Assembly: GCF_009176305.1 (NCBI RefSeq)
Contig: NZ_BLAJ01000001.1
Span: forward strand, 310,001 to 374,000
Direction of reading: 5' to 3'
Length of the DNA stretch: 64,000 bases
Source: Martinezella dioscoreae
Lineage (GTDB): Bacteria; Pseudomonadota; Alphaproteobacteria; Rhizobiales; Rhizobiaceae
Shown in pieces: positions 7,842 to 16,262 of this stretch (the first letter of the stretch is position 1; each line of letters starts with the position of its first letter). The notes under the pieces were generated by a model. The model saw nothing but the letters and a program-made list of their open reading frames with translations. It ran no database searches and was not told the origin of the DNA. Position numbers and translations under genes: made by a program.

Positions 7842-8744
7842 ATGCTCGGCCGTCGTGCCTTCCTGAAGCTTTTCGGCGGCAGCATATTCGGATTGATGGC
7901 ACTCGGGGGATATGCCCTCGGATACGAGCCGGTCGTTCGCCTTAACGTTACGCGTTATGCGCTGACTCCACCCGGATGGGCGCCTGGGCTCAAGCTCAGG
8001 ATCGTCGCGCTTGCCGATTTCCATGCCTGCGAGCCGTGGATGAATGCCGAGCGCATTGCATCGATCTGTGCCCGCGCCAATGAGCTTGGTGGCGACATCA
8101 TCTTGCTGCTCGGCGATTACACGTCAGGAACAGATCTCATTACCAACCGTGTCGATCATCGCATCTGGGCGGCAGAGCTCGCGAAGCTGAAGGCGCCGCT
8201 TGGCGTCCACGCCATTATCGGCAATCACGACTGGTGGCATGACGCGACCGCCCAGAGAACCGGTCATGGGCCGACATTCAGCCATCGGGCATTGGAAGCT
8301 GTCGGGATCGAAGTCTATTCCAATCGCGCGGCGCGCCTGGAGAAGAATGGACAAGGCTTCTGGCTTGCCGGCGTCGAGGACCAGTTGGCCTTGCGCCGCA
8401 GCATGCGCTGGAAGAGGCCGCTTACCAAAGGACTGGACGATCTCGGCGGCACGATGGCGCAGATCGGCGACGACGCACCGGTCATCCTTCTCGCCCATGA
8501 GCCAGATATCTTTCCTGCCGTTCCCCAGCGTGTCTCGCTCACTTTGTCGGGGCATACGCATGGCGGGCAGGTGAGGATTTTCGGCTGGTCGCCTTATTCG
8601 CCCTCGCGTTACGGTGACCGGTATGTTTATGGCCATATCGTCGAGGAGGAGCGCCATATTATCGTGTCCGGCGGCCTTGGCTGCTCCATCGCGCCGGTAC
8701 GCTTCGGCGTGCCGCCTGAAATCGTCGTGATCGACGTGGGATAG
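7842..8744 (+). CDS. metallophosphoesterase with Tat-like signal
   Basis: Calcineurin-like phosphoesterase of 300 residues, YkuE-like. The N-terminus has a twin-arginine-type signal (GRRAFLKLFGG followed by a hydrophobic segment), so export or periplasmic membrane attachment is likely. Metal-binding blocks are complete: ADFHACEP, LLGDYTSG, IGNHDWWHD, LLAHEPD and LSGHTHGGQ. UDP-diacylglucosamine hydrolase-like or general phosphoesterase activity is possible, but the substrate is unknown. The ATG directly follows the ruvB stop, so it is part of the ruv transcript. Confidence 0.87.
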   Translation: MLGRRAFLKLFGGSIFGLMALGGYALGYEPVVRLNVTRYALTPPGWAPGLKLRIVALADFHACEPWMNAERIASICARANELGGDIILLLGDYTSGTDLITNRVDHRIWAAELAKLKAPLGVHAIIGNHDWWHDATAQRTGHGPTFSHRALEAVGIEVYSNRAARLEKNGQGFWLAGVEDQLALRRSMRWKRPLTKGLDDLGGTMAQIGDDAPVILLAHEPDIFPAVPQRVSLTLSGHTHGGQVRIFGWSPYSPSRYGDRYVYGHIVEEERHIIVSGGLGCSIAPVRFGVPPEIVVIDVG

Positions 8745-8746
8745 GG

Positions 8747-9259
8747 ATGATGTCGAAACGCAAGCTCATCAGATTGAATGCCGGTTCCCAGCGCTTCCAG
8801 ATGCGCATCGCGGGGCTTGGATTTCGCGACGGCCATGTCCTGGTGCATCGCGCCGTGCATGAGACGTTTTGGACCTTTCCGGGCGGTCGGGCGGAGATCG
8901 GCGAGACCTCGGAGGAGACGTTACGGCGGGAAATGGTTGAGGAGCTTGGCGTCGAGGTTACGGTCAGGCGTCTGCTCTGGTCGGTCGAGAATTTCTTCCA
9001 TTACGAAGAGATGGATTGGCATGAGCTCGGCCTCTACTACCTGATGGAGATTCCGGCGGATTTTCCCTTCGATCCCACGAAGATCGTGCATCGAATCCAG
9101 GATGGCGATGATGAGCTGGAGTTCAAATGGGTACGAGCGACGCGGGAAGCGCTGGTGGCGCTCGATATCCCGCCCTATTTCATCGCCGAAGAAATCGAAA
9201 ACCTGCCGCTGATGTCTCGCCATCTCGTCTGGCGGGATGGTGATCTCGACAAGGCTTGA
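8747..9259 (+). CDS. NUDIX hydrolase
   Basis: NUDIX-superfamily pyrophosphohydrolase of 170 residues. The Nudix box is complete in GRAEIGETSEETLRREMVEE followed by LGV (about residues 46-68). A C-terminal region with LEFKWVRATREALVALDIPP is common to housekeeping NUDIX proteins acting on nucleotides. The substrate is unknown. It starts two bases after the metallophosphoesterase stop; two tandem ATGs (8747, 8750) could serve. Probably co-transcribed with ruvB and the DinB gene. Confidence 0.88.
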   Translation: MMSKRKLIRLNAGSQRFQMRIAGLGFRDGHVLVHRAVHETFWTFPGGRAEIGETSEETLRREMVEELGVEVTVRRLLWSVENFFHYEEMDWHELGLYYLMEIPADFPFDPTKIVHRIQDGDDELEFKWVRATREALVALDIPPYFIAEEIENLPLMSRHLVWRDGDLDKA

Positions 9260-9271
9260 GGAGGAGGCTTT

Positions 9272-9835
9272 ATGTCCGCTTTCGATCCGGTTCGCAGCTT
9301 TCGCAAGCTTGCCTATAACAGCGCATTGGCGAATGTCCGACTGCATCGTGCCTGTGCGGCCCTGCGGCCCGGCGAATTTGAGGCCAAGCGCGTGAGCTTC
9401 TTTCCGTCGATCAAGGCAACCCTCAATCATATTCTGACGGTGGACTGGTTCTATGTCGATGCGCTGGAAGGCGGGACTCTGGGCCTCAAAGCTTTTGACA
9501 TCGAGGAGCCCTATGATCGGCTGGACGAGCTGAGCCAGGAACAGGCCGATGTCGATCGCAGGCTGGTCGCGTTCTGCGAGGCGCTGACGCCGGAGACTGC
9601 GATGTGGATCATCGATATCCAACGCGACGGCCGCATCCAGCGCGAGAGGGCGGATGATGTGCTGAACCATCTGTTCCAGCATCAGACGCATCATCGCGGT
9701 CAGGTGCATGCCATGCTGGCCGGAACCAGCGTCGCGCCGCCGCAGCTCGACGAGTTCATCGTTTCAGACGATGCGCGCTTCAGGGGCGATGAATTGGCAG
9801 CGCTTGGTTGGGACGAAACGAAGCTGATGCGTTGA
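9272..9835 (+). CDS. DinB family protein (putative metal-dependent hydrolase/thiol transferase)
   Basis: DinB/YfiT-like four-helix bundle protein of 187 residues. Metal-ligand His residues are in TLNHILTVDWFY (about residue 48) and in QHQTHHRGQVHAML (about residues 131-140), the classic DinB triad arrangement. Family members include bacillithiol and mycothiol-dependent transferases and proteins of unknown role; the substrate here is unknown. A strong SD (GAGGAGG) precedes the ATG. Its 3' end overlaps the convergent sqdC gene by 56 bases. Confidence 0.82.
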   Translation: MSAFDPVRSFRKLAYNSALANVRLHRACAALRPGEFEAKRVSFFPSIKATLNHILTVDWFYVDALEGGTLGLKAFDIEEPYDRLDELSQEQADVDRRLVAFCEALTPETAMWIIDIQRDGRIQRERADDVLNHLFQHQTHHRGQVHAMLAGTSVAPPQLDEFIVSDDARFRGDELAALGWDETKLMR

Positions 9836-10733
9836 TACCGGCCTTTTGGTGCGCCGATTTAGCCAGTGTCTCTATTGTTTGCTTGAGCAGGGCCTTTCCG
9901 CCGCCTCGCCAGCCAAGGGCTTGGATTTTTGACGTATCCATGACATTGACTGCGCCGCGCTCCGCTGGAACTGGCGGCGCGTGTGGACAGCCGGTTGCTG
10001 TCTGGAGGTGGCTAAGGATCTCGCGCGTGTCGGTCAGAATATCCGACAAGTTGAAGGCCTCACCGTCCATGCGGCCGGCTTCTGTTTCCAGCAGAAGACG
10101 AACCGCACGACCGAGGTCGCGGCCGTGAACCTCGGTTCCTGACCGGAAAGGAACCGGCTTGCCATCCAGATAATCGTCGAACAGGTCATCCCATTTATTG
10201 GGCCGCAGGTCACCATAGACGCCCGTCGCCCTCAAGCTCGCGGTTATGAAACCGGGTGCGGACAGAGAAAAAAGTGCGTGTTCGGCGTCGCGCTTCACCT
10301 CGCCGTAGAGCGTGTTTGGCATCGGCTTGATCGCCTCGGTCAGCTCCTCTCCGGAAATCCCGTCTCCATAGACGGCGCGGGAGGAGAGAAAGATGCAGCG
10401 ACGCATGCCGGCCTTCCGCGCCGTCTCGAACAACTTAACCGTCCCATTGAGATTGAGCCGGCGAAAGCCTTCCGGATCTTCCCCTTCGCCACCGCGATAT
10501 TTACCGGCTACATGGCTAAAGGCGGCGTGCACAAAAAAATAGGCATCGTCGAAAGCGCCGCTCTGATTTCCCGTCGGATCAAGGCTTAAGGGGACAAAAG
10601 AGACAGGCTGCGAAAAGAGGCCCGAGGGAGGCGGATTGCGCCCGCCGATCGCAACCTTGTATCCGGCTGATAGCAGCTCTTCGGCGATGTATCGGCCGAC
10701 GAGGCCTGTTCCGCCCGAGATGAGGACCTTCAT
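9780..10733 (-). CDS. sqdC: sulfolipid biosynthesis NAD-dependent epimerase/reductase SqdC
   Basis: Extended short-chain dehydrogenase/epimerase of 317 residues with the NAD motif ISGGTGLVGRYIAEEL at the N-terminus and the YxxxK pair in NTLYGEVKRD. Assignment to SqdC rests on operon position: it follows sqdB and sqdD with overlapping start/stop, the sqdBDC order described for Sinorhizobium meliloti sulfolipid genes. Its exact step in sulfoquinovosyl diacylglycerol synthesis is not firmly established. The last 15-20 residues are encoded in the overlap with the convergent DinB gene and may be poorly conserved. Confidence 0.8.
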   Translation of the reverse strand: MKVLISGGTGLVGRYIAEELLSAGYKVAIGGRNPPPSGLFSQPVSFVPLSLDPTGNQSGAFDDAYFFVHAAFSHVAGKYRGGEGEDPEGFRRLNLNGTVKLFETARKAGMRRCIFLSSRAVYGDGISGEELTEAIKPMPNTLYGEVKRDAEHALFSLSAPGFITASLRATGVYGDLRPNKWDDLFDDYLDGKPVPFRSGTEVHGRDLGRAVRLLLETEAGRMDGEAFNLSDILTDTREILSHLQTATGCPHAPPVPAERGAVNVMDTSKIQALGWRGGGKALLKQTIETLAKSAHQKAGINASASFRPNQALPIHRP

Positions 10734-11596
10734 GCCGCGGCCTGCGGATTTGTAAGTGTAGCGATATCGGGCAGGTTCCGGCCGGTATGGAAGCTATGCC
10801 ACAGCTCGATCAGCGGTCTCAGCTGCTCGGCCTTGGGATGGTTTTCCTCCCAGGGCTTTTCATATTGATAGTGCAGGATCGAGACGCTGTTCCAGTTCCA
10901 GAGCTCAGGCATGCTGAACCAGACATATTGCAGCATGTTCATGAAGATGGGCAGTCCGTGCCAATCCGGGAAGAAGGCCTCGAGAAAGGTCTGGTCCGTG
11001 CGCCGCCAGAAGACGTCGGGGCGATCGAGCAGTTCCAGCATGTGCCGAAAGGTCGCAAGCGACGGCTTGGCGACGAAGACGCCGGAATTCAACCGATGGA
11101 AATCCGCAAGGCTTTCGTAGACGTTCGGTGCTGCCGAAAATTCCGGATAGTCGAAGAGCCTATCGACATTGCGCAGCACCAGAGCATCTGCATCGATGAA
11201 GACACAAGTGTCATATTCGATCAGCTGCCAGAGCCGCAGTTTGCAGAAATTGTCGAGCGGCGTGTGGAAGGAAGGCTTGCGACCCTTGGTAAAGGGGGCG
11301 GCGGTGTGCAGGTTGCCGCGGGCATGCCGCTCGTTGAAGGCATCCGACAAGGGAAGATGCTCGACTTCCACCAGCCGGCAGTCGAGTGCTGCCAATGGGG
11401 CGAGGTCGTTTTCGCTAACCCCTTCCGTATGCAGCACGACGATATCGGCCTTGGTGCCGCTGTGGACGATCGAGCGCGCCAGCGCAACGGCACCCATCGC
11501 GTAGTCGGCGTTCGTGACCAGTGTCACAAACGCCTGGCCGGCGCGGGGCCGGGTTTGCGGGCGCAATCCCTGCAGCATTTCGCTACCCGGCATCAT
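10730..11596 (-). CDS. sqdD: glycogenin-like glycosyltransferase SqdD (sulfoquinovosyltransferase)
   Basis: Family-8 glycosyltransferase of 288 residues, proposed to transfer sulfoquinovose from UDP-sulfoquinovose to diacylglycerol. Visible motifs are AFVTLVTNADYAMGAVALAR at the N-terminus and the metal-binding DxD in VFIDADALVLRN (about residue 134). NSGVFVAKPS and a downstream DQTFLEAFF complete the glycogenin-like pattern. Its start overlaps the sqdB stop and its stop overlaps the sqdC start, so all three are translationally coupled. Tandem ATGs at the start give a one-codon ambiguity. Confidence 0.87.
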   Translation of the reverse strand: MMPGSEMLQGLRPQTRPRAGQAFVTLVTNADYAMGAVALARSIVHSGTKADIVVLHTEGVSENDLAPLAALDCRLVEVEHLPLSDAFNERHARGNLHTAAPFTKGRKPSFHTPLDNFCKLRLWQLIEYDTCVFIDADALVLRNVDRLFDYPEFSAAPNVYESLADFHRLNSGVFVAKPSLATFRHMLELLDRPDVFWRRTDQTFLEAFFPDWHGLPIFMNMLQYVWFSMPELWNWNSVSILHYQYEKPWEENHPKAEQLRPLIELWHSFHTGRNLPDIATLTNPQAAA

Positions 11597-12813
11597 GACA
11601 CGGATTTCAACCTCTTGCCTTCGGGATCATGGTTGACCGTCGCGGCGAGATCCTTGGTCCAGGCAGAGATGGCCGGCACGCGCGAGCGGTCGACGCGATA
11701 GGCATATTTCTTGGCGACATCGACGATTTCGCCGAGGAGACCCGCCTCGAGTGTAATCGGCGCCAGGCCGAGATCGAGGAATTTGTCGTTCTTGACGATC
11801 AGCTCGTTCTCCGGAGCTTCCTTGCGCGGATTGGGCAGGCGCACGACTTCCGCGCCGCTCATCTTGGCGATCATCTCGGCGAGATCGCGCACGCGATGCG
11901 TTTCCGTCATCTGGTTGAAGATTTCGACGCGGGCGCCGCGGGCCGGCGGGTTCTTTAGCGCCAGTTCGATGCAGCGCACCGAGTCCTGGATATGGATGAA
12001 GGCGCGGGTCTGGCCGCCGGTGCCGTGTACGGTCAAGGGATAGCCGATCGCCGCCTGGATGAGGAAGCGGTTGAGCACCGTTCCATAGTCGCCGTCATAG
12101 TCGAAACGGTTGATCAATTGTTCGTGACGGCGCGTCTGCTCCGTATGGGTCCCCCAGACGATGCCCTGATGCAGATCGGTAATCCTCAGCCCGTCATTCT
12201 TGGCATAAAACTGAAAGAGCAGCTGATCGAGGCACTTCGTCATATGGTAGATGGAGCCAGGATTGGCCGGATAGAGGATCTCCTGGCTGACGGTGCGGCC
12301 ATCGGTCGTCTCGATGCCGACCGGTAGATAGCCTTCGGGGATAGCGGCGCCGATCGTCGAATAGCCATAGACGCCCATCGTGCCGAGATGCACGAGATGC
12401 GAGTCGAGGTTGAGCTCGACGAGCGCGTTCAGGAGATTATGCGTGGCGTTGACGTTGTTGTTGACCGTGTAGTTCTTGTGCCGGTCGCTCTTCATCGAAT
12501 AGGGGGCGGCGCGCTGCTCGGCGAAATGCACGATGGCATCGGGGCGATGCTCGGCCAGCCACTTCTTCAGGAGCTCATAGTCCTTGGCCAAATCGATCAG
12601 GTGGAAATGGATCCGGCGGCCAGTTTCGGCGTGCCATATGCGGGTGCGTTCCTGAATCGAATCCATCGGCGTCAGCGACTGGACACCCAGCTCGGTATCG
12701 ATCCATCGGCGAGAGAGATTATCGAGGATGTGGATCTCATGACCGGCGTCGGAGAGGTGAAGAGAGGTTGGCCAACCGATGAATCCGTCACCGCCCATAA
12801 CCGCAATTTTCAT
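11593..12813 (-). CDS. sqdB: UDP-sulfoquinovose synthase SqdB
   Basis: Makes UDP-sulfoquinovose from UDP-glucose and sulfite, the committed step to the sulfolipid SQDG. The 406-residue product begins MKIAVMGGDGFIGWPTSLHL (NAD-binding), keeps the SqdB-typical LDNLSRRWIDTELGVQSL, GTMGVYG, YHMTKCLDQLLFQFYAKND and DLHQGIVWGTHTEQT stretches. The ATG at 12813 is preceded by GGAAGATCCT. The frame is open far upstream (to 13410), but that extension is antisense to ybgC and unrelated. It is the first gene of sqdBDC. Confidence 0.95.
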   Translation of the reverse strand: MKIAVMGGDGFIGWPTSLHLSDAGHEIHILDNLSRRWIDTELGVQSLTPMDSIQERTRIWHAETGRRIHFHLIDLAKDYELLKKWLAEHRPDAIVHFAEQRAAPYSMKSDRHKNYTVNNNVNATHNLLNALVELNLDSHLVHLGTMGVYGYSTIGAAIPEGYLPVGIETTDGRTVSQEILYPANPGSIYHMTKCLDQLLFQFYAKNDGLRITDLHQGIVWGTHTEQTRRHEQLINRFDYDGDYGTVLNRFLIQAAIGYPLTVHGTGGQTRAFIHIQDSVRCIELALKNPPARGARVEIFNQMTETHRVRDLAEMIAKMSGAEVVRLPNPRKEAPENELIVKNDKFLDLGLAPITLEAGLLGEIVDVAKKYAYRVDRSRVPAISAWTKDLAATVNHDPEGKRLKSVS

Positions 12814-12948
12814 AGGATCTTCCTTCCATGCCGATCCGCTAGCCGGTGCGATTCCGGATAGTCGGAGTTTATGACAATTGTTCAAAGCTTGCTTGATGGC
12901 AGAACTTCGGCCAAAGAGGTGCCGGACATTCAAGGAGATGCGGCAACG

Positions 12949-13404
12949 ATGAACAGCCCCTTTCTGATTGCTGGGGAACTGGAAGCCGGAAGCCACCGGC
13001 TGGTGCAGCGAGTCTACTATGAGGATACGGATTTTTCCGGGCTCGTCTATCACGCGCGCTACCTTCATTTCCTCGAGCGGGGACGCACGGACTATCTGCG
13101 TTGTCTCGGCGTGGAACAGCGTGAACTCCTGAATGCCGACGAGGAGGGGCTGGTTTTCGTTGTCCATCGCATGGAGATCGATTTCAAGGGGCCGGCGCGC
13201 ATGGATGACGTGCTGACGATCCGGACCGTCACCGAAAAGGCTGGCGGCGCCAAGATGGTACTGTCCCAGGAGATCCGGCGCGACGATATGCTGCTGATAG
13301 CAGCCAAGGTCATCATCGCTGTCATCAACGCCAAGGGGCGCCCGCGCCGGCTGCCGGAAAAGCTGGCGGCACAGATGCTGACCGCATCGGAAAGTGCCGG
13401 TTGA
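12949..13404 (+). CDS. ybgC: acyl-CoA thioesterase YbgC (Tol-Pal associated)
   Basis: Hotdog-fold thioesterase encoded at the head of most tol-pal clusters; 151 residues. It shows the 4-hydroxybenzoyl-CoA-thioesterase-like signature RVYYEDTDFSGLVYHARYLH followed by FLERGRTD, in which the Asp is catalytic. The ATG at 12949 has AAGGAG upstream; an in-frame extension to 12871 lacks conservation. Separated from tolQ by about 415 bases. It probably acts on phospholipid acyl thioesters at the inner membrane; its link to Tol function is unclear. Confidence 0.93.
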   Translation: MNSPFLIAGELEAGSHRLVQRVYYEDTDFSGLVYHARYLHFLERGRTDYLRCLGVEQRELLNADEEGLVFVVHRMEIDFKGPARMDDVLTIRTVTEKAGGAKMVLSQEIRRDDMLLIAAKVIIAVINAKGRPRRLPEKLAAQMLTASESAG

Positions 13405-13820
13405 ACTCAAGTTCTCCTCGATCGGTGACGACGGTCTCGTCGAGGGCCGACGGTGATTGGCAACTGGCAGCTTGCAATAACTTGAGTTTTATGTGAAGGA
13501 ATTCGCCGCGCAAGATTTGTCTGCGTTTGCCGCCGGTTTCGTCCGGTCAGTTCTTCCCTGGAGCTAGAATAACCTTCGCCGCCGTTAAATCCTTCATGTT
13601 TCGACGCTAACATTCTTTTAACCATAATAGTGTCTTACTGGTTATGTCGGAGTTTGTGCGGTGCACGCCTTCCTTTGACCAAATTTGACGGCAAGAAGGC
13701 AGTTGTAAGCTTGGAAGGCTTGACCAGGGCGTTCAGCGGCGGCTGCCAAACAATTCTTGTGAGATCACTTTTAGCCGCCCGGTCTAGCGCCGGGCGTTTG
13801 GATTCGGGGATTTTGGATCA
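13405..13820. other. ybgC-tolQ intergenic region
   Basis: About 415 bases with no convincing gene. It contains a TTAACCAT box at 13618-13625 and a nearby TGGTTA in inverted orientation (13639-13644), which together resemble a cell-cycle regulator (CtrA-type) site. The tolQ promoter should lie here. Confidence 0.5.
13618..13644. promoter_or_regulatory. candidate CtrA-type site upstream of tolQ
   Basis: TTAACCAT followed 13 bases later by TGGTTA, forming a 6-base inverted repeat TAACCA/TGGTTA. TTAACCAT is the half-site reported for CtrA in alphaproteobacteria. It sits about 195 bases before tolQ. Binding is inference. Confidence 0.4.
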
Positions 13821-14543
13821 ATGGAACAAGTAGCACTGGCAGCGGCCACCACACCGGACATCACCCTCTGGTCGCTCTTCATGCAGGCGGGCCTGGTGGT
13901 CAAGCTCGTTATGATCGGCCTGCTGGCAGCGTCCGTATGGACCTGGGCGATCGTCATCGACAAATATCTGAGCTACGCGCGGGCACGCAGGCAGTTCGAT
14001 CATTTCGAGCAGGTCTTCTGGTCTGGCCAGTCGCTCGAAGAGCTCTACCGCACGCTTTCGGAGCGCAACAATACGGGCCTCAGCGCCATCTTCGTCGCGG
14101 CCATGCGCGAATGGAAGAAATCCTTCGAGCGCGGCGCCCGTTCGCCGATCGGCCTGCAGATGCGTATCGACCGCGCCATGGACGTGACGCTCGCGCGTGA
14201 ATCGGAACATCTGGTCGCCCGCCTGGGTTCGCTTGCCACCATCGGTTCGGCTGGCCCGTTCATCGGTCTCTTCGGCACCGTCGTTGGTATCATGACCTCG
14301 TTCCAGGCGATCGCCGGTTCGAAGTCGACCAACCTTGCGGTCGTTGCGCCGGGTATCGCCGAAGCGCTGCTCGCGACCGCCATCGGTCTGGTCGCGGCTA
14401 TTCCCGCGGTTATCGCCTACAACAAGTTCTCGGCCGATGCCGGCAAGCTCTCGGGGCGCATGGAAGGTTTTGCGGATGAATTCTCCGCCATTCTTTCGCG
14501 TCAGATCGATGAGAAGCTGCAGCCGCGTCAGGCAGCACAGTAA
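13821..14543 (+). CDS. tolQ: Tol-Pal proton channel subunit TolQ
   Basis: Inner-membrane MotA/TolQ/ExbB protein of 240 residues. With TolR it uses the proton gradient to energise TolA, linking inner and outer membranes during constriction. Three membrane segments are visible: residues about 20-40 (VVKLVMIGLLAASVWTWAIV), about 135-160 (the conserved ATIGSAGPFIGLFGTVVGIM) and about 175-195 (IAEALLATAIGLVAAIPAVI). Start at 13821 with a weak SD. tolR follows 27 bases later. Confidence 0.97.
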   Translation: MEQVALAAATTPDITLWSLFMQAGLVVKLVMIGLLAASVWTWAIVIDKYLSYARARRQFDHFEQVFWSGQSLEELYRTLSERNNTGLSAIFVAAMREWKKSFERGARSPIGLQMRIDRAMDVTLARESEHLVARLGSLATIGSAGPFIGLFGTVVGIMTSFQAIAGSKSTNLAVVAPGIAEALLATAIGLVAAIPAVIAYNKFSADAGKLSGRMEGFADEFSAILSRQIDEKLQPRQAAQ

Positions 14544-14570
14544 GTAGCGGACAGAACCGGAGTAATTCAC

Positions 14571-15029
14571 ATGGCAATGTCTGTTGGAGGCAAGGGTGGC
14601 GGCGGTGGCCGCCGAGGCGGTCGTCGCGGCGGCGGCCGGGGCGGCCCGATCGCCGATATCAACGTGACGCCGCTGGTCGACGTCATGCTCGTGCTGCTGA
14701 TCATCTTCATGGTGGCGGCGCCGATGATGACGTCGGGCGTGCCGATCGACCTGCCGCAAACGCAGGCGGGCGCGCTGAACGCCCAGACCCAGCCCATCAC
14801 CATCTCGATCAAGGCAGATGGCCAGGTGTTCCTGCAGGAAACGCAGATCGACGTCGCCGAAATCGCCGCCAAGCTGCAGGCGATCGCGACCACGGGCTAC
14901 AACGAACGCATTTTCGTGCGTGGCGACGGCAAGGCGCCCTACGGCGTAATTGCCGACGTCATGTCGCGCATCCAGGAAGCCGGTTACAAGAATATCGGCC
15001 TGGTTACGCAGCAGATAACGGACCACTGA
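14571..15029 (+). CDS. tolR: Tol-Pal proton channel subunit TolR
   Basis: ExbD/TolR protein of 152 residues with one N-terminal membrane helix carrying the essential Asp (NVTPLVDVMLVLLIIFMVAA) and a periplasmic domain. It works with TolQ as the proton-driven motor. The cytoplasmic tail before the helix is an unusually Gly/Arg-rich stretch of about 25 residues (SVGGKGGGGGRRGGRRGGG), suggesting flexible, RNA- or phospholipid-contacting chemistry; that is speculation. CGGAG precedes the ATG. Confidence 0.96.
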   Translation: MAMSVGGKGGGGGRRGGRRGGGRGGPIADINVTPLVDVMLVLLIIFMVAAPMMTSGVPIDLPQTQAGALNAQTQPITISIKADGQVFLQETQIDVAEIAAKLQAIATTGYNERIFVRGDGKAPYGVIADVMSRIQEAGYKNIGLVTQQITDH

Positions 15030-15038
15030 CGAACCGAC

Positions 15039-16262
15039 ATGAAGCGCAGTCTTGCTACCTCTGCTGTCATTCACATCCTGGTGCTGATCGGCGCCATGGT
15101 GACGCTGAGTGCGCCGGCGCCGCTTGAGACGCCGGAAAGCACGGCGATGGATGTCGATATCGTGACGGCGGATCAGCTGCAGCAGGGCGAAAAGAAGGCG
15201 CCGGTGACGGATCACGCCGCACGCAAGCCGACGACCAAGCAGGATCAGGTCGCCAACGCCCAGAATACCGGCGAGAACAAAGTCGACATCAAGAACCCGG
15301 TCGTGCCGACGCAAAGGCCGGAGAGCGAGACTGCGGCCCTGGCGCCGAAAAAGGTGGATGCGCCCGTTCCGCAGGACGATCCGAAGCCGAACGACGTCAA
15401 GACGATCGAACAGAAGGAAACGGAGGCTGCGCCCAAGGAAGTGGCCGCCATTCCGCAGCAGAAGCCGGATGTAGTGCCGACGCCGAAGCCCGATCCCACG
15501 CCGCCGACCCCGAAGGCCGACGCCACGCCGACCCCGCCGACGCCGCAGCCGACGGAGCAAGCTGAAATTCAGCTGCCAAACAACGTCCCTGTGCCGGATG
15601 TGAAGCCGCAGCCGACGCCGCCGAAGGCTGCCGAGCCGAAGCCGGAAGTAAAGCCGACGCCGAAGCCGGACGTGAAGGTCGCCGACGCCAAGCCGACGGA
15701 CAAGACAACGACGCAGAGTACAAGCAAGACCACCTCGGCAGACGACGGCAAGAAGGACGCCGACAAGAAGCGCCAGACTCCAAAGGCCTCCAGCAAGGGC
15801 CTTGACGATGGTCTCGCCGATCAGATCAACGATCTTCTCAACAACACCTCGTCGAAAGGCGGCGCGAAGCGCTCATCGCAGCAGGCTTCCGCAGGCGCCG
15901 ATACCCAGGTCGCTTCGCTTGGCGGCAAGAAGTCGCTTGGCGCCGGAAAGCTCAGCCAGAGCCAGCAGGACGGTTTGCGCGATCTGATCCAGAAATACTG
16001 GAACCTCCCACCCGGCCTTGAAGGCGCTGGCGACGTGCGAATCAAGGTGCACTTCAAGCTCGACAAATCCGGACAGATCGTCGGTCAGCCGGAAGCCACG
16101 ACGAATGGCGGACCGGCTTCGACACAAGGTGCCATGCAATCTGCCGCTGTACGCGCGGTTCTTCGCGCGCAATCGGAGTTCATGACGATTCTTCCGGCGG
16201 ACAAATATGAGGATTGGCAGGAAGTCGTCGTCAACTTCAGCGCAGCGGATCTGGGGATGTGA
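15039..16262 (+). CDS. tolA: Tol-Pal envelope protein TolA
   Basis: Envelope-spanning protein of 407 residues: a short cytoplasmic start, an N-terminal membrane anchor (ATSAVIHILVLIGAMVTLSA), a long Pro/Lys/Thr-rich region with repeated KPDPTPPTP/KPEVKPTP units (residues about 60-270), and a C-terminal domain III (about 310-407) with QKYWNLPPGLEGAGDVRIKV. It relays TolQR energy to TolB-Pal at the outer membrane. It starts 9 bases after tolR and its TGA overlaps the ATG of the next gene, which encodes a second copy of domain III. Confidence 0.93.
   Translation: MKRSLATSAVIHILVLIGAMVTLSAPAPLETPESTAMDVDIVTADQLQQGEKKAPVTDHAARKPTTKQDQVANAQNTGENKVDIKNPVVPTQRPESETAALAPKKVDAPVPQDDPKPNDVKTIEQKETEAAPKEVAAIPQQKPDVVPTPKPDPTPPTPKADATPTPPTPQPTEQAEIQLPNNVPVPDVKPQPTPPKAAEPKPEVKPTPKPDVKVADAKPTDKTTTQSTSKTTSADDGKKDADKKRQTPKASSKGLDDGLADQINDLLNNTSSKGGAKRSSQQASAGADTQVASLGGKKSLGAGKLSQSQQDGLRDLIQKYWNLPPGLEGAGDVRIKVHFKLDKSGQIVGQPEATTNGGPASTQGAMQSAAVRAVLRAQSEFMTILPADKYEDWQEVVVNFSAADLGM

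Noticed and set aside
12814..12948. Pho-box in front of sqdB
   Set aside because: Only isolated half-sites (TTGTCAT and CTGCCAT, 25 bases apart) are present, not the 11-base direct-repeat spacing of a Pho box.
12814..13410. in-frame upstream extension of sqdB to 605 codons, as if a fusion
   Set aside because: The extra part is antisense to ybgC and unlike any sulfolipid protein; sqdB has its own ATG with GGAAGA upstream.
13818..15560. 580-codon minus-strand frame antisense to tolQ, tolR and tolA
   Set aside because: It is extremely Arg/His-rich and without domains, as expected for the reverse frame of GC-rich genes, while the plus strand encodes clear TolQRA.
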